Source: Aliisedimentitalea scapharcae (GTDB lineage: Bacteria > Pseudomonadota > Alphaproteobacteria > Rhodobacterales > Rhodobacteraceae). Taken from it: DNA of 64,000 nt. A program made the position numbers and the translations under genes. Every line of letters starts with the position of its first letter. The stretch's first letter is position 1. This document shows, piece by piece, positions 7,634-16,020 of the stretch. The stretch lies in assembly GCF_045277565.1 (NCBI RefSeq), contig NZ_CP123584.1:3038001-3102000 (forward strand), read 5' to 3'. The notes under the pieces are model-generated. The model made no database searches. It saw nothing but the letters and a program-made list of their open reading frames with translations, and was not told the origin of the DNA.

Positions 7634-9133
7634 ATGAACGAGATCACCAGTTTCGACGGCAACCAGCCACCTCTGCCCGCAGAAAGCACCGAAGCCGCGA
7701 CCCTGCCCCATTCGGTCGAGGCGGAACAACAGCTGCTGGGCGCGATTCTGACCAACAATGACGTCTATGACCGCGTCGCCTCGATCATCAATTCGGGCCA
7801 TTTCTATGACCCGGTTCACGCGCGGATCTATGAAATTGCCGCCGCGCGGATTTCCAAGAACGCGCTGGCCTCGCCGGTCACGCTCAAGGCGTTCATGGAA
7901 GACGACGAGGGTCTCAAGGAACTGGGTGGTCCCGCCTATCTGGCCAAACTGGCCGGTGCCTCGATAAGCGCCTTTGCGGTGCGCGACTATGCCCAGATGA
8001 TCTATGATCTGGCGATCCGACGCGAATTGATCGGTCTGGGCCAGGAGATTTCCGGCAAAGCGCGCAAGGTCGACGTGGCATCCGAGCCACGCGAACAGAT
8101 CGTCGAGGCCGAACAGGCGCTGTATCAGCTGGCCGAACAGGGTCAGACCGAAAGCGGGTTCAAATCGTTCCTCAAGGCCGTCACCGAAGCGGTCAATGTC
8201 ACCAACGAGGCCTATCAACGTGGTGGCGGCATGGCCGGGATTTCCACCGGTCTGGCCGATCTCGACAAACAGCTGGGTGGCTTGCACCCCTCGGATCTGT
8301 TGATCCTGGCCGGCCGTCCGTCGATGGGGAAAACCTCGCTCGCCACCAACATCGCCTTTAACGTGGCCAAGGCCTATAAACGTGGGGCCAAATCCGATGG
8401 CTCCGAAGGCGCGGTGGATGGCGGCGTGGTCGGGTTCTTCTCGCTCGAGATGAGCGCCGAACAGTTGGCGGGCCGGATTCTGGCCGAAGCCTCGGAAATT
8501 TCCAGCCACAAGATCCGCCAGGGTGACATGACCGAAGGCGAATTCCGCCGCTTTGTTCAGGCCGCCAAGGATCTCGAAGCCTGTCCTTTGTTCATCGACG
8601 ACACCCCCGCCATTCCGATTTCGCAACTTGCGGCGCGGGCGCGACGCCTGAAACGGACCCATGGGCTGGATCTGCTGGTGATCGACTATCTTCAGCTGTG
8701 CCGGGGCATGGCCGAAAACCGCGTCAACGAAATCGCCGAGATTTCCATGGGCATGAAAGCGATCGCCAAGGAACTGAACATCCCGGTCATCGCCCTGTCC
8801 CAGCTGTCGCGCCAGGTGGAGAACCGCGACGACAAACGCCCGCAGCTGTCGGATCTGCGGGAATCGGGGTCGATCGAACAGGACGCCGACGTCGTGATGT
8901 TCGTGTTCCGCGAAGAATATTACAAGGAACGCGAAAAACCCGGTGATCACGAGGTCGAAAAGACCGAAGAATGGATCCAGGCCATGGAACGCCTGCACGG
9001 CAAGGCCGAGGTCATCGTTGGCAAACAGCGTCACGGTCCCATCGGCACCGTCGAGCTGTCGTTCGAAGCGCAGTTCACCCGCTTTGGCAACCTTGCCAAA
9101 CCCTGGCAGCAGGGCGAAGACGGCGGGTATTGA
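7634..9133 (+). CDS. dnaB: Replicative DNA helicase DnaB
   Basis: Hexameric 5'-3' helicase that unwinds DNA at the replication fork and recruits primase. The 499-aa protein has the N-terminal DnaB domain (HSVEAEQQLLGAIL...), a linker, and the RecA-like ATPase domain: Walker A GRPSMGKTS, Walker B LLVIDYLQL, and the ALSQLSR and SDLRESGSIEQDADV segments typical of DnaB. ATG at 7634 is chosen over the in-frame ATG at 7598 because AAAGAGAG precedes it and MNE is the usual beginning. No intein is present. A weak hairpin lies downstream at 9193. Confidence 0.97.
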   Translation: MNEITSFDGNQPPLPAESTEAATLPHSVEAEQQLLGAILTNNDVYDRVASIINSGHFYDPVHARIYEIAAARISKNALASPVTLKAFMEDDEGLKELGGPAYLAKLAGASISAFAVRDYAQMIYDLAIRRELIGLGQEISGKARKVDVASEPREQIVEAEQALYQLAEQGQTESGFKSFLKAVTEAVNVTNEAYQRGGGMAGISTGLADLDKQLGGLHPSDLLILAGRPSMGKTSLATNIAFNVAKAYKRGAKSDGSEGAVDGGVVGFFSLEMSAEQLAGRILAEASEISSHKIRQGDMTEGEFRRFVQAAKDLEACPLFIDDTPAIPISQLAARARRLKRTHGLDLLVIDYLQLCRGMAENRVNEIAEISMGMKAIAKELNIPVIALSQLSRQVENRDDKRPQLSDLRESGSIEQDADVVMFVFREEYYKEREKPGDHEVEKTEEWIQAMERLHGKAEVIVGKQRHGPIGTVELSFEAQFTRFGNLAKPWQQGEDGGY

Positions 9134-9192
9134 TCCGCCTCGGACGGCCGGGAGGCTCCACACCGAATGTGACGCACTGTCACCCTTGATTC

Positions 9193-9212
9193 CAAGCTCC
9201 TCCGGGGGCTTG
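9193..9212 (+). terminator. Possible terminator hairpin after dnaB
   Basis: An 8-base stem with one G-T pair, CAAGCTCC against GGGGCTTG, and a 4-base loop, 60 bases after dnaB. It is followed by AATTCCTTTG rather than a clean U-run, so the call is tentative. Confidence 0.4.
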
Positions 9213-9258
9213 AATTCCTTTGAAAACGACAAAGACCGGTCACTTCAAAGGATTTCCA

Positions 9259-9690
9259 ATGAGCATACAGGATTTCATGCAGGCCTATCAGCGGGTCTGG
9301 GAGGCGCAGGATTCCCAAGGCTTTGCTGCCCTGTTCACACCAGACGGGCAATATTGGAACACCCCGTTTCAGGTCCAGACCGGTCCCACCGAATTGGCCC
9401 GCTATTGGGACCGGATCAAACTGCAGCAGGATATTACCCTGACCCCCAGGGTGCTGGCCGAAACCGAAACGGGTGGCGTCGGTCATTGGAATGTCACCTA
9501 TCAGGTCGCCAGCGAAGAGCTGTTTCAGATCTGGGCCAAATCCACGGGAACCGGCCTGCCCGACCGGCAACCCGGTGACCCTCTGCCCCGGATGGAACTG
9601 GATGGGACCTTAGTGGCGGAATTTGACGCCGACGGTCTGGCGACCTGTGTGCGGATCTGGTGGCACTCCAACGCCACAATGCCGACCTAG
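9259..9690 (+). CDS. SnoaL/NTF2-like protein
   Basis: A 143-aa single-domain protein with the SnoaL-like/NTF2 pattern: an N-terminal helix (QDFMQAYQRVWEAQDSQGFAALFTPDGQYW) followed by strands, and a closing ...FDADGLATCVRIWWH. Members include small hydrolases, isomerases and ligand-binding proteins, so no reaction can be named. ATG at 9259 is preferred to the in-frame TTG at 9220; AAAGGATTTCC lies just upstream. The gene is convergent with the TSUP permease, only 6 bases apart. Confidence 0.75.
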   Translation: MSIQDFMQAYQRVWEAQDSQGFAALFTPDGQYWNTPFQVQTGPTELARYWDRIKLQQDITLTPRVLAETETGGVGHWNVTYQVASEELFQIWAKSTGTGLPDRQPGDPLPRMELDGTLVAEFDADGLATCVRIWWHSNATMPT

Positions 9691-9696
9691 GGCCAA

Positions 9697-10449
9697 TCAG
9701 ATCGTGACAAAATAATAGGTGGTCAACACCACTCCAAATCCGATCATTGCCAGGCGCAACCCGCGTTGTGGCACCAGATGCGACAACGCCCCGCCGCCAT
9801 AGCCGCCCACCGTCGCGCCCGCCATCATGATCAACGCCTGGGGCCAGGCCACCGCCGCGCCAAAGCCATAGATCACCACCGCCAACAGGCTGATCCAGCC
9901 GATCACGGCGTTTTTCAGCGCATTGGCGGTGTGAAACCGCTCGTATCCGCACAGGATCAATGCCGCCAACATGATCTGCCCCAACCCGGCCCCAAAATAC
10001 CCGCCATAGACGGAAAACAGGAACAACAGCGGCCAGATCGCCGCCTGTGCCAGCGAAAATCGCACCATCTGCTGGCGCAACCACGGGGCAAAGGCAAACA
10101 ACGCCGTCGCCGTCCCCATCAGCCAGGGCACCAGATCGGCGAACACGCCCGCCCCCATCCACAACAACAAAAGCGCCCCCAGCACGCCTCCCGCGCCGCA
10201 GACCGCCAGCAACGGGATCAACCCGCGCCCGACCGCGCGCAGCTCATCGCGAAACGCTGGCAATGCCGCGATATTGGACGGCACCAAGGCGACGAAATTT
10301 GTGGCATTGGCCACCATCGGCGGCAGCCCGGAGGCGATCAGCACCGGAAAGGTAAAGAACGTCGCCCCTCCGGCCACCGCATTCAGCGCCCCGGCCAGAC
10401 AGCCCGCGCCAAACAACAGCACCACAGACGAGAGAGACAAAATATCCAT
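9697..10449 (-). CDS. TSUP family transporter (TauE/SafE-like)
   Basis: A 250-aa integral membrane protein of about eight hydrophobic segments. It shows the TauE/SafE features: GCLAGALNAVAGGATFFTFP near the N-terminus, NATNFVALVPS, and the second half repeat YGGYFGAGLGQIMLA. The family exports sulfite, sulfoacetate or other small organosulfur anions, or takes up such compounds; the substrate is not evident. No sulfur-metabolism gene is next to it. Convergent with the SnoaL-like gene. Confidence 0.9.
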   Translation of the reverse strand: MDILSLSSVVLLFGAGCLAGALNAVAGGATFFTFPVLIASGLPPMVANATNFVALVPSNIAALPAFRDELRAVGRGLIPLLAVCGAGGVLGALLLLWMGAGVFADLVPWLMGTATALFAFAPWLRQQMVRFSLAQAAIWPLLFLFSVYGGYFGAGLGQIMLAALILCGYERFHTANALKNAVIGWISLLAVVIYGFGAAVAWPQALIMMAGATVGGYGGGALSHLVPQRGLRLAMIGFGVVLTTYYFVTI

Positions 10450-10671
10450 CCCGGCACCCTAGCTGCTGAAATTGGGCTGGCTAGCCTCTTGACGTCACCG
10501 ATTTCGTCGCCCACAGAATAACGCCATGACTTTGACCCTGACCCCTTTGGCCCCGCGGGAAATCCTGCCGCGCCACTATGGCCACCGCCGCAAGCGTTTC
10601 GCCGGATAGCGCGGGGGCGCCTGCCCCTGCTCCCCTATCCATAGTTTGCGAAACACAAAGGGTTCATCTCC

Positions 10672-11625
10672 ATGACCGAATTTTCTGAAATCCCCGTCAT
10701 CCGACTGGGGGATCGCTCTGACGCCGATCTGGCCGCAGAATTCCGCGCCGCCTATGGGCTGACCGGCTTTGGCTATATCGAAGACCACGGCATCGACCCC
10801 GCCCTGCGCGCTGCTGTTTTTGACGCCTCGGCCCGGTTCCATGCCTTGCCGCTGGAGCAAAAGCTCAAGATCCAGGTCAACACATCCCATCGCGGTTACA
10901 TCCCGATCAACACCTCGACCGATGTGAACTCTACCCTGGCCGATGTGAAAAAACCCAACCAATCCGCCAGCTTCATGATGATGCGCGAAGACGACCGGGC
11001 CGACCCCGACGTCTATTTGTCCGGCGCCAATCAATGGCCCGACCTGGACGGATTCCGCGACACGCTGAACGCCTATGTCACCGCCATGTCCGATCTGGGC
11101 CGACGGCTGATGCGGGTGGCGCTGCTCGCGGCCGAAGTCACCGATACGTCGATCCTGGGAGCTTTTGACACGCCGACGATCTGGCTGCGCCTGCTGCATT
11201 ACCCGCCCCAACCCGATACCAGCCCCGATGATCTGTTCGGCTCGGCTCCGCACAATGATTTCGGCTGTCTGACACTGCTGGCCCAGGACGAAGTCGGCGG
11301 CTTGCAGGTGCGCACCCCGGCGGGTCATTGGGTCGATGCCCCCTGGCGTCCCGACGCCTTGGTGGTGAATGTGGGCGACATGCTGAACCGGATGTCCAAC
11401 GGGCGGCTGCTCTCGACGCCACATCGGGTGATCAACCGGTCCGGGCGTGAACGCTATTCGGTGCCGTTCTTCTTTGATCCGCATGTGAACACCGACATCG
11501 CGCCGCTTCCCGGCACCGGAGAACCGCAGTTCGAACCGCTGAAATTCGCCGATTTCCTGCGTGGCGAACTCGAAGCGGCCTATGATGCGCATAAACCTGC
11601 GCAAAGTGGGAATAATTCCGCTTGA
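10672..11625 (+). CDS. Isopenicillin N synthase-like 2-oxoglutarate/Fe(II) oxygenase
   Basis: A 317-aa non-haem iron oxygenase. The N-terminal DIOX_N-like part (IPVIRLGD...GFGYIEDHGID) is followed by the double-stranded beta helix with the iron triad HND (PHNDFG) and a distal His (STPHRVIN), and the RxS cosubstrate motif (ERYSVPFFF). Relatives hydroxylate or desaturate many small molecules; plant-type gibberellin or ethylene-forming enzymes share the fold. The start ATG follows AAAGGGTTCATCTCC. alr begins 30 bases later and may be cotranscribed. The substrate is unknown. Confidence 0.9.
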   Translation: MTEFSEIPVIRLGDRSDADLAAEFRAAYGLTGFGYIEDHGIDPALRAAVFDASARFHALPLEQKLKIQVNTSHRGYIPINTSTDVNSTLADVKKPNQSASFMMMREDDRADPDVYLSGANQWPDLDGFRDTLNAYVTAMSDLGRRLMRVALLAAEVTDTSILGAFDTPTIWLRLLHYPPQPDTSPDDLFGSAPHNDFGCLTLLAQDEVGGLQVRTPAGHWVDAPWRPDALVVNVGDMLNRMSNGRLLSTPHRVINRSGRERYSVPFFFDPHVNTDIAPLPGTGEPQFEPLKFADFLRGELEAAYDAHKPAQSGNNSA

Positions 11626-11655
11626 CCCACAGCGTGCCCATGTCATGAAAGCCCC

Positions 11656-12690
11656 ATGAGCACCGCAAGATTGACAATCGACCTCGGCGCGTTGGCCCAG
11701 AACTGGCGCGCCCTGGATTCCCTGACCCGCGTTGAAACCGGCGCGGTGGTCAAGGCCAACGGATATGGGCTGGACGCTGGACAGGCGGGCCGCGCGCTTG
11801 CCATGGCGGGAGCGCGACGGTTTTTCGTCGCCGTCGCCGAAGAGGGCGTGATATTGCGCCGGGCCCTGGGCCCCGGTCCCGAAATTTCCATTTTCTCGGG
11901 CCACTGCGACGGCGACACCGCCATGATCCGCGATCACGACCTGGTTCCGATGCTGAATTCCATCGACCAGATGCTGCGCCATGTGGAATCGCTGCCTGGC
12001 CATCCCTTTGGCGTGCAATTGGACAGCGGCATGAACCGGCTGGGCATGGAGCCCGCCGAATGGGCGGCGCTGCGCGACATCGCGCTGGCGCAATCGCCGG
12101 TTCTGATCATGTCGCATCTGGCCTGCGCCGACGAAGCCGATCATCCGATGAACGCCCAGCAGTTGCGCGTTTTCAAAGAGATGACAGACGGGCTTGATGT
12201 GCCCCGATCGCTCGCGGCGACCGGGGGAACCCTGTTGGGCGCGGCCTATCATTTCGACCTGTGCCGCCCCGGTGTCGGCCTGTACGGTGGGTCCCCCTTC
12301 GAAGACGCCCAGGCGGTTGTGCATCTGGATCTGCCAGTCATTCAGATCCGCGATGTCGATGCGGGCGAAACCGTGGGCTATTCCAACACCTGGACCGCGC
12401 AACGCCCGTCGCGCATCGCCACTGTGGCCGCCGGGTATGCCGACGGATTGATCCGGGCCATGGGCGCACGTGCCGTCACCTTTGCCGGCGACGACGTCTG
12501 CCCGATCGTGGGCCGGGTGTCGATGGATCTGATCACCGTCGATGTCACTGACCTGACCGCCGACCCCACCCATCTGACCCTGCTGAACGACCGTCAGACC
12601 GTGGATGATCTGGCCGATGCCGCCGGTACCATCGGGTATGAAATCCTCACCTCTCTGGGGGGGCGGTACAAACGCCGGTACATCGGATGA
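11656..12690 (+). CDS. alr: Alanine racemase
   Basis: PLP enzyme interconverting L- and D-alanine, giving D-Ala for peptidoglycan. The 344-aa protein has the PLP lysine in VVKANGYGLDAG near residue 34, the PLP phosphate region (LDSGMNRLGM), and the C-terminal domain with the catalytic Tyr context (GETVGYSNTW) and GRVSMDLITVDVTD. The stop overlaps the start of mlaE by four bases (ATGA), indicating translational coupling of a cell-wall gene to lipid-transport genes. Whether it is the anabolic or catabolic enzyme cannot be decided from the window. Confidence 0.96.
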   Translation: MSTARLTIDLGALAQNWRALDSLTRVETGAVVKANGYGLDAGQAGRALAMAGARRFFVAVAEEGVILRRALGPGPEISIFSGHCDGDTAMIRDHDLVPMLNSIDQMLRHVESLPGHPFGVQLDSGMNRLGMEPAEWAALRDIALAQSPVLIMSHLACADEADHPMNAQQLRVFKEMTDGLDVPRSLAATGGTLLGAAYHFDLCRPGVGLYGGSPFEDAQAVVHLDLPVIQIRDVDAGETVGYSNTWTAQRPSRIATVAAGYADGLIRAMGARAVTFAGDDVCPIVGRVSMDLITVDVTDLTADPTHLTLLNDRQTVDDLADAAGTIGYEILTSLGGRYKRRYIG

Positions 12691-13481
12691 ACACCCATCT
12701 GAACCCTTTCGCGCTCTTGGCACGGCTGGGGCGCGCGGTTCTGTTGATGCTGGCCGCCATTGGCCGGGTGTCGCTGTTTGCGCTTGATGCCATCAGCCAC
12801 ATGCTGCGCCCCCCGTTTTATCCGCGTGAATTTGGCAACGCGCTGTTGCAGATCGGCTGGCTGTCGCTGCCGGTTGTCGGGCTCACCGCGATCTTTACTG
12901 GTGGCGCGCTGGCGCTCCAGATCTATGCCGGCGGCGCCCGCTTCAATGCCGAAGCCGTGGTGCCCCAGATCGTCGCCATCGGCATGGTGCGTGAATTGGG
13001 ACCGGTTCTGGTCGGGTTGATGATCGCTGCGCGTGTCACCTCCTCCATCGCCGCCGAAATCGCCACGATGAAGGTCACTGAACAGATCGACGCGCTGGTG
13101 ACCCTGTCCACGCACCCGATGAAATATCTGGTCGCACCCCGTGTGCTGGCCGCGCTGCTGACCGTGCCTATTCTGGTCGGGGTCGGTGATATCATCGGCA
13201 TCATGGGCGGCTATACGGTCGCGGTGCAGAACCTCGGCTTCAACCCCGCTGCTTATCTTAAAAATACCGTTGATTTTCTGGAAGTTAGAGACGTTATCTC
13301 AAGCTTGGTCAAAGGCTGTGTTTTTGGTGGCATCGCCGCGATGATGGGCTGTTACTACGGCATGCAATCGGGCCGCGGTGCTCAGGGCGTGGGCCGCGCC
13401 ACCAAAGGTTCGGTCGAGGCCGCCGCCGTTTTGATCCTCGCCGCCAACTTTGTCCTCACAGGGGTGTTCTTCTCGATATGA
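12687..13481 (+). CDS. mlaE: MlaE family ABC transporter permease
   Basis: Inner-membrane permease of the MCE/Mla lipid transport type. The 264-aa protein has five or six hydrophobic segments and the family core: GGALALQIYAGGARF, VVPQIVAIGMVRELGPVLVGLMIAARV and EIATMKVTEQIDAL. It overlaps alr upstream and mlaF downstream by 4 bases each. Codons around 13255-13325 are strikingly AT-rich compared with the rest (TTA, AAA, AAT, GTT, AGA), a local codon dip. In Proteobacteria such permeases work with an MlaF ATPase and an MCE protein (MlaD), which is not found beside it. Confidence 0.93.
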   Translation: MNTHLNPFALLARLGRAVLLMLAAIGRVSLFALDAISHMLRPPFYPREFGNALLQIGWLSLPVVGLTAIFTGGALALQIYAGGARFNAEAVVPQIVAIGMVRELGPVLVGLMIAARVTSSIAAEIATMKVTEQIDALVTLSTHPMKYLVAPRVLAALLTVPILVGVGDIIGIMGGYTVAVQNLGFNPAAYLKNTVDFLEVRDVISSLVKGCVFGGIAAMMGCYYGMQSGRGAQGVGRATKGSVEAAAVLILAANFVLTGVFFSI

Positions 13482-14224
13482 TCAACATGCAGGGCGTCAA
13501 AAAATCGTTCGGAGACAACCACGTATTGCGCGGTGTTGATCTGAATATCCCCAAAGGCACATCGTTGGTGATCATTGGCGGGTCCGGGACCGGCAAATCC
13601 GTGGCGCTGAAATGTGTTTTGGGGCTGATCAAACCCGACAGCGGCACCATTCTGGTCGATGGCAAACCGGCCGACCGCGGGGACCGGGATAAATTCCTGG
13701 CCAAATTCGGCATGTTGTTTCAGGGCGGCGCCCTGTTTGACAGCCTCACCGTCTGGCAGAATGTCGCCTTTCGCCTGCTGCGCGGATCGCTGAAACGCCC
13801 GGTGGACGAGGCCCGCGAGATCGCCATCGAGAAACTGCGCCGTGTGGGCCTCAAATCCGATGTCGCCGACCGCCTGCCCGCCGAACTCTCGGGCGGCATG
13901 CAAAAACGTGTCGGCCTGGCCCGCGCCATCGCCGCCGAGCCCGAGATCATCTTTTTTGATGAACCCACCACCGGGCTCGACCCGATCATGTCCGGCGTCA
14001 TCAACGATCTGATCCGCGAGATTGTCGTGGAAATGGGCGCCACCGCCATGACCATCACCCACGACATGTCCTCCGTGCGCGCCATCGCCGACAACGTCGC
14101 CATGCTGCACGACGGCGTCATCCAATGGACCGGTCCGGTGGCGGACATGGACGCATCAGGCGATCCCTATCTGGAACAGTTCATTCATGGCCGCGCCGAG
14201 GGGCCGATCGAGGCGGTTCGGTAA
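13478..14224 (+). CDS. mlaF: MlaF-like ABC transporter ATP-binding protein
   Basis: ATPase partner of the MlaE-like permease for phospholipid transport between inner and outer membranes. The 248-aa protein has Walker A GGSGTGKS, Q-loop GMLFQGGALFDS (the phenylalanine-glycine-rich form typical of MlaF), signature LSGGMQKR, Walker B IIFFDEPTTGLDP and the His switch MTITHDM. Start overlaps mlaE by 4 bases. The direction of transport is not predictable from sequence. The operon probably ends here, as 304 bases without a gene follow. Confidence 0.94.
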   Translation: MINMQGVKKSFGDNHVLRGVDLNIPKGTSLVIIGGSGTGKSVALKCVLGLIKPDSGTILVDGKPADRGDRDKFLAKFGMLFQGGALFDSLTVWQNVAFRLLRGSLKRPVDEAREIAIEKLRRVGLKSDVADRLPAELSGGMQKRVGLARAIAAEPEIIFFDEPTTGLDPIMSGVINDLIREIVVEMGATAMTITHDMSSVRAIADNVAMLHDGVIQWTGPVADMDASGDPYLEQFIHGRAEGPIEAVR

Positions 14225-14528
14225 ACTTTGGTGATGTAAACACCTCAAAATGCAGCACTTATTCAGCATTTGCAGGGCCTTGTACGTTCAGAGGCACCTG
14301 ATGTACCGCTCGGCGTTCCCATTCGGATGACCACGCGCAATTCCCCGCACCCAAAACCATCAGGCCATCGCCCGTTCGCGGGCGGAAGCAAAGCGCCCGC
14401 CCATGGGGGCGGACGGGCGCTGGCCGGGCCGCAAGCGACCCGGCAGGGCGAACCCCACGCTCTATTCCCCCTTTTAATTCCGCCGCCAAAGGCACAAGTC
14501 TAGCGAAGCAACCATAATCTGAGCCGCC
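14225..14528 (+). other. Intergenic stretch of 304 bases after mlaF
   Basis: No gene is supported. Directly after mlaF the sequence is AT-richer; around 14392-14421 lies a GC-rich hairpin. The last 40 bases before 14529 probably hold the signals for the PqiA-like gene. Confidence 0.5.
14392..14421 (+). terminator. GC-rich hairpin downstream of mlaF
   Basis: Stem AGCGCCCG (14392-14399) pairs with 14414-14421, and an inner CCCATGGG palindrome sits in the loop. There is no U-run. Possible terminator for alr-mlaE-mlaF or a structured repeat. Confidence 0.4.
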
Positions 14529-14975
14529 ATGACCCTCCGCCTCCTGACCCTCTCCCTGCTGATCCTCTACCCCATCGCCTGGTTCGCGCCCTTGATGCAC
14601 GCCGGGCTGTTGCCGATCTTTGGCCTCAGCGAAATCAGCGTGGTGACCGGGTTGCAGTCGCTCTGGGCCTCCGACATCGCGTTGGCGCTTCTGGTCACGG
14701 TGTTTGCGATCTTTGCGCCCTATCTGAAAACCATCGGGTTGGTGCTGGTGCAATGGCATCTGCTGGATCGGCGCGCGCTGCCGGTGCTGCATGTGCTGGG
14801 CAAACTGGCGATGGCCGACATCTTTCTGATCGCGCTCTACATCACCCTGGCCAAAGGCATTTCCTATGCCACCATCGAAACCGGCTGGGGGCTGTATTTG
14901 TTTTCCGGCTGTGTGCTGGCCGGGCTTGGTCTCGGGATTGTGACCGACCGGCAAAAGCCTGAATTCAAGGAATAA
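14529..14975 (+). CDS. PqiA-like (paraquat-inducible protein A) membrane protein
   Basis: A 148-aa protein with four hydrophobic segments, matching one half of PqiA/YebS-type proteins: an N-terminal helix ending WFAPLM, then GLSEISVVTGLQSLWASDIALALLV, the highly typical FAIFAPYLKTIGLV, and LGKLAMADIFLIAL. PqiA-type proteins work with MCE proteins (PqiB, YebT) in envelope lipid traffic. Its position 300 bases after mlaEF fits that role. It lacks the usual CxxC zinc-ribbon start of full-length PqiA and is a single rather than a double domain. Confidence 0.8.
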   Translation: MTLRLLTLSLLILYPIAWFAPLMHAGLLPIFGLSEISVVTGLQSLWASDIALALLVTVFAIFAPYLKTIGLVLVQWHLLDRRALPVLHVLGKLAMADIFLIALYITLAKGISYATIETGWGLYLFSGCVLAGLGLGIVTDRQKPEFKE

Positions 14976-15090
14976 TTGTCTGGATCCCCCCAGATGTGTA
15001 TCGTTGTTAACATTATCGGGCAGCGACATGCATTCATTCGGGTGGGACCGGGGTGACCTGCGGCACATAAACGACGCCGGTTTTTCCGTG

Positions 15091-15111
15091 TTTCCGCCAT
15101 TTGGTCGGAAA
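15091..15111 (+). promoter_or_regulatory. Small hairpin touching the ribosome site of the 15120 gene
   Basis: A 6-base stem TTTCCG/CGGAAA with a 9-base loop ends inside AAAGGAAAA, the probable ribosome binding site. It could limit initiation. The evidence is base pairing only. Confidence 0.3.
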
Positions 15112-15119
15112 GGAAAATC

Positions 15120-15893
15120 ATGTCCGTCATTCGTTCAATTATCAAGCTTTCTCAAGCACTTTTGTTACAACTCAGCCTGCTTCTCATTTGCCTGATGGCC
15201 TTGGGTTCTGTTGCCGTCACCCTGGCCTCTGCGGTCGGCTATCTGCCGTGGGTGCAGTTCGATCTGCGCTTTGGCGACACCATGGTCGAAAACGCCGGGC
15301 TGTATGTGCAGATCGGCATAACCGCGCTCTCGGTGATGCTGTTGTTCTACCTGCCGGCCCACTCCCGCATGCTGGCGCTCGAAAGCGCGCACCGCAAATT
15401 CGGCATGCAGATGGAGGACGTGGTGCGCGCCTATCAGACCGCCCATGCAGCGGATCGGGCCGGTCAATTCACCATGGCCTCGGAATTTGACGCCATCAAG
15501 GACCGGATGGAATTTCTGCGCGACCATCCCGACCTGCGAGACCTGGAACCCGAAGTTCTGGAGGTCGCGGCCCAGATGAGCCAGGTGTCGCATGAGCTGG
15601 CCGAAACCTACTCTGATGCCAAGGTTGAACGTGCCCGCACCTTTCTGACACAACGGCAACAGGAGGTCGAAACCTTCAAGTCCCGGCTCGAAGACGCCAA
15701 GATCATCCTGCACGAACTGCGCCAGTGGACGCGGGATGTCGACATCGAAGAATCCATGGCCCGCTCTCAGGTCCAACGCCTGCGGGCGGAATTCTTTGAC
15801 CTGCTCCCCGAACTCTCTGCCCAACAACCCGGCGACGACGGCGGCGACAGCGTGGTGCCGATCTCCAAACCCAAACCGCGCGGCACCGAATAA
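15120..15893 (+). CDS. Membrane-anchored coiled-coil protein
   Basis: A 257-aa protein with two N-terminal hydrophobic helices (about residues 10-40 and 62-80) enclosing a periplasmic loop, then a long charged cytoplasmic part from residue 85 that is Glu/Arg/Gln-rich and predicted coiled coil (EVETFKSRLEDAKIILHELRQW). The tail is disordered (PGDDGGDS...). Relatives in Rhodobacteraceae are, from memory, often called 'DNA repair protein', a name I cannot support from motifs; the following radA may be the origin of that label. The ATG is preceded by AAAGGAAAATC. Function unknown. Confidence 0.8.
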   Translation: MSVIRSIIKLSQALLLQLSLLLICLMALGSVAVTLASAVGYLPWVQFDLRFGDTMVENAGLYVQIGITALSVMLLFYLPAHSRMLALESAHRKFGMQMEDVVRAYQTAHAADRAGQFTMASEFDAIKDRMEFLRDHPDLRDLEPEVLEVAAQMSQVSHELAETYSDAKVERARTFLTQRQQEVETFKSRLEDAKIILHELRQWTRDVDIEESMARSQVQRLRAEFFDLLPELSAQQPGDDGGDSVVPISKPKPRGTE

Positions 15894-16020
15894 AGGCGCT
15901 TGGCGAACCGCGCCCCTTCATCTCGCCAAAAAACTCCGGAGCGCGAGGCAGAGCCTCGCTCCCTCACGCGCCGCACGCGCCCCTCTTGAACAAACCGGAA
16001 ACATCTGCCACTGAACACGC

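Noticed and set aside
10526..10609. Small plus-strand ORF (27 aa) between the TSUP and oxygenase genes
   Set aside because: No ribosome site, no family features, very short, and it lies in a promoter region.
10576..12723. Very long (715-aa) open frame on the minus strand
   Set aside because: It lies antisense to the oxygenase and alr genes, with His/Gln/Arg-rich sequence typical of antisense GC-rich frames.
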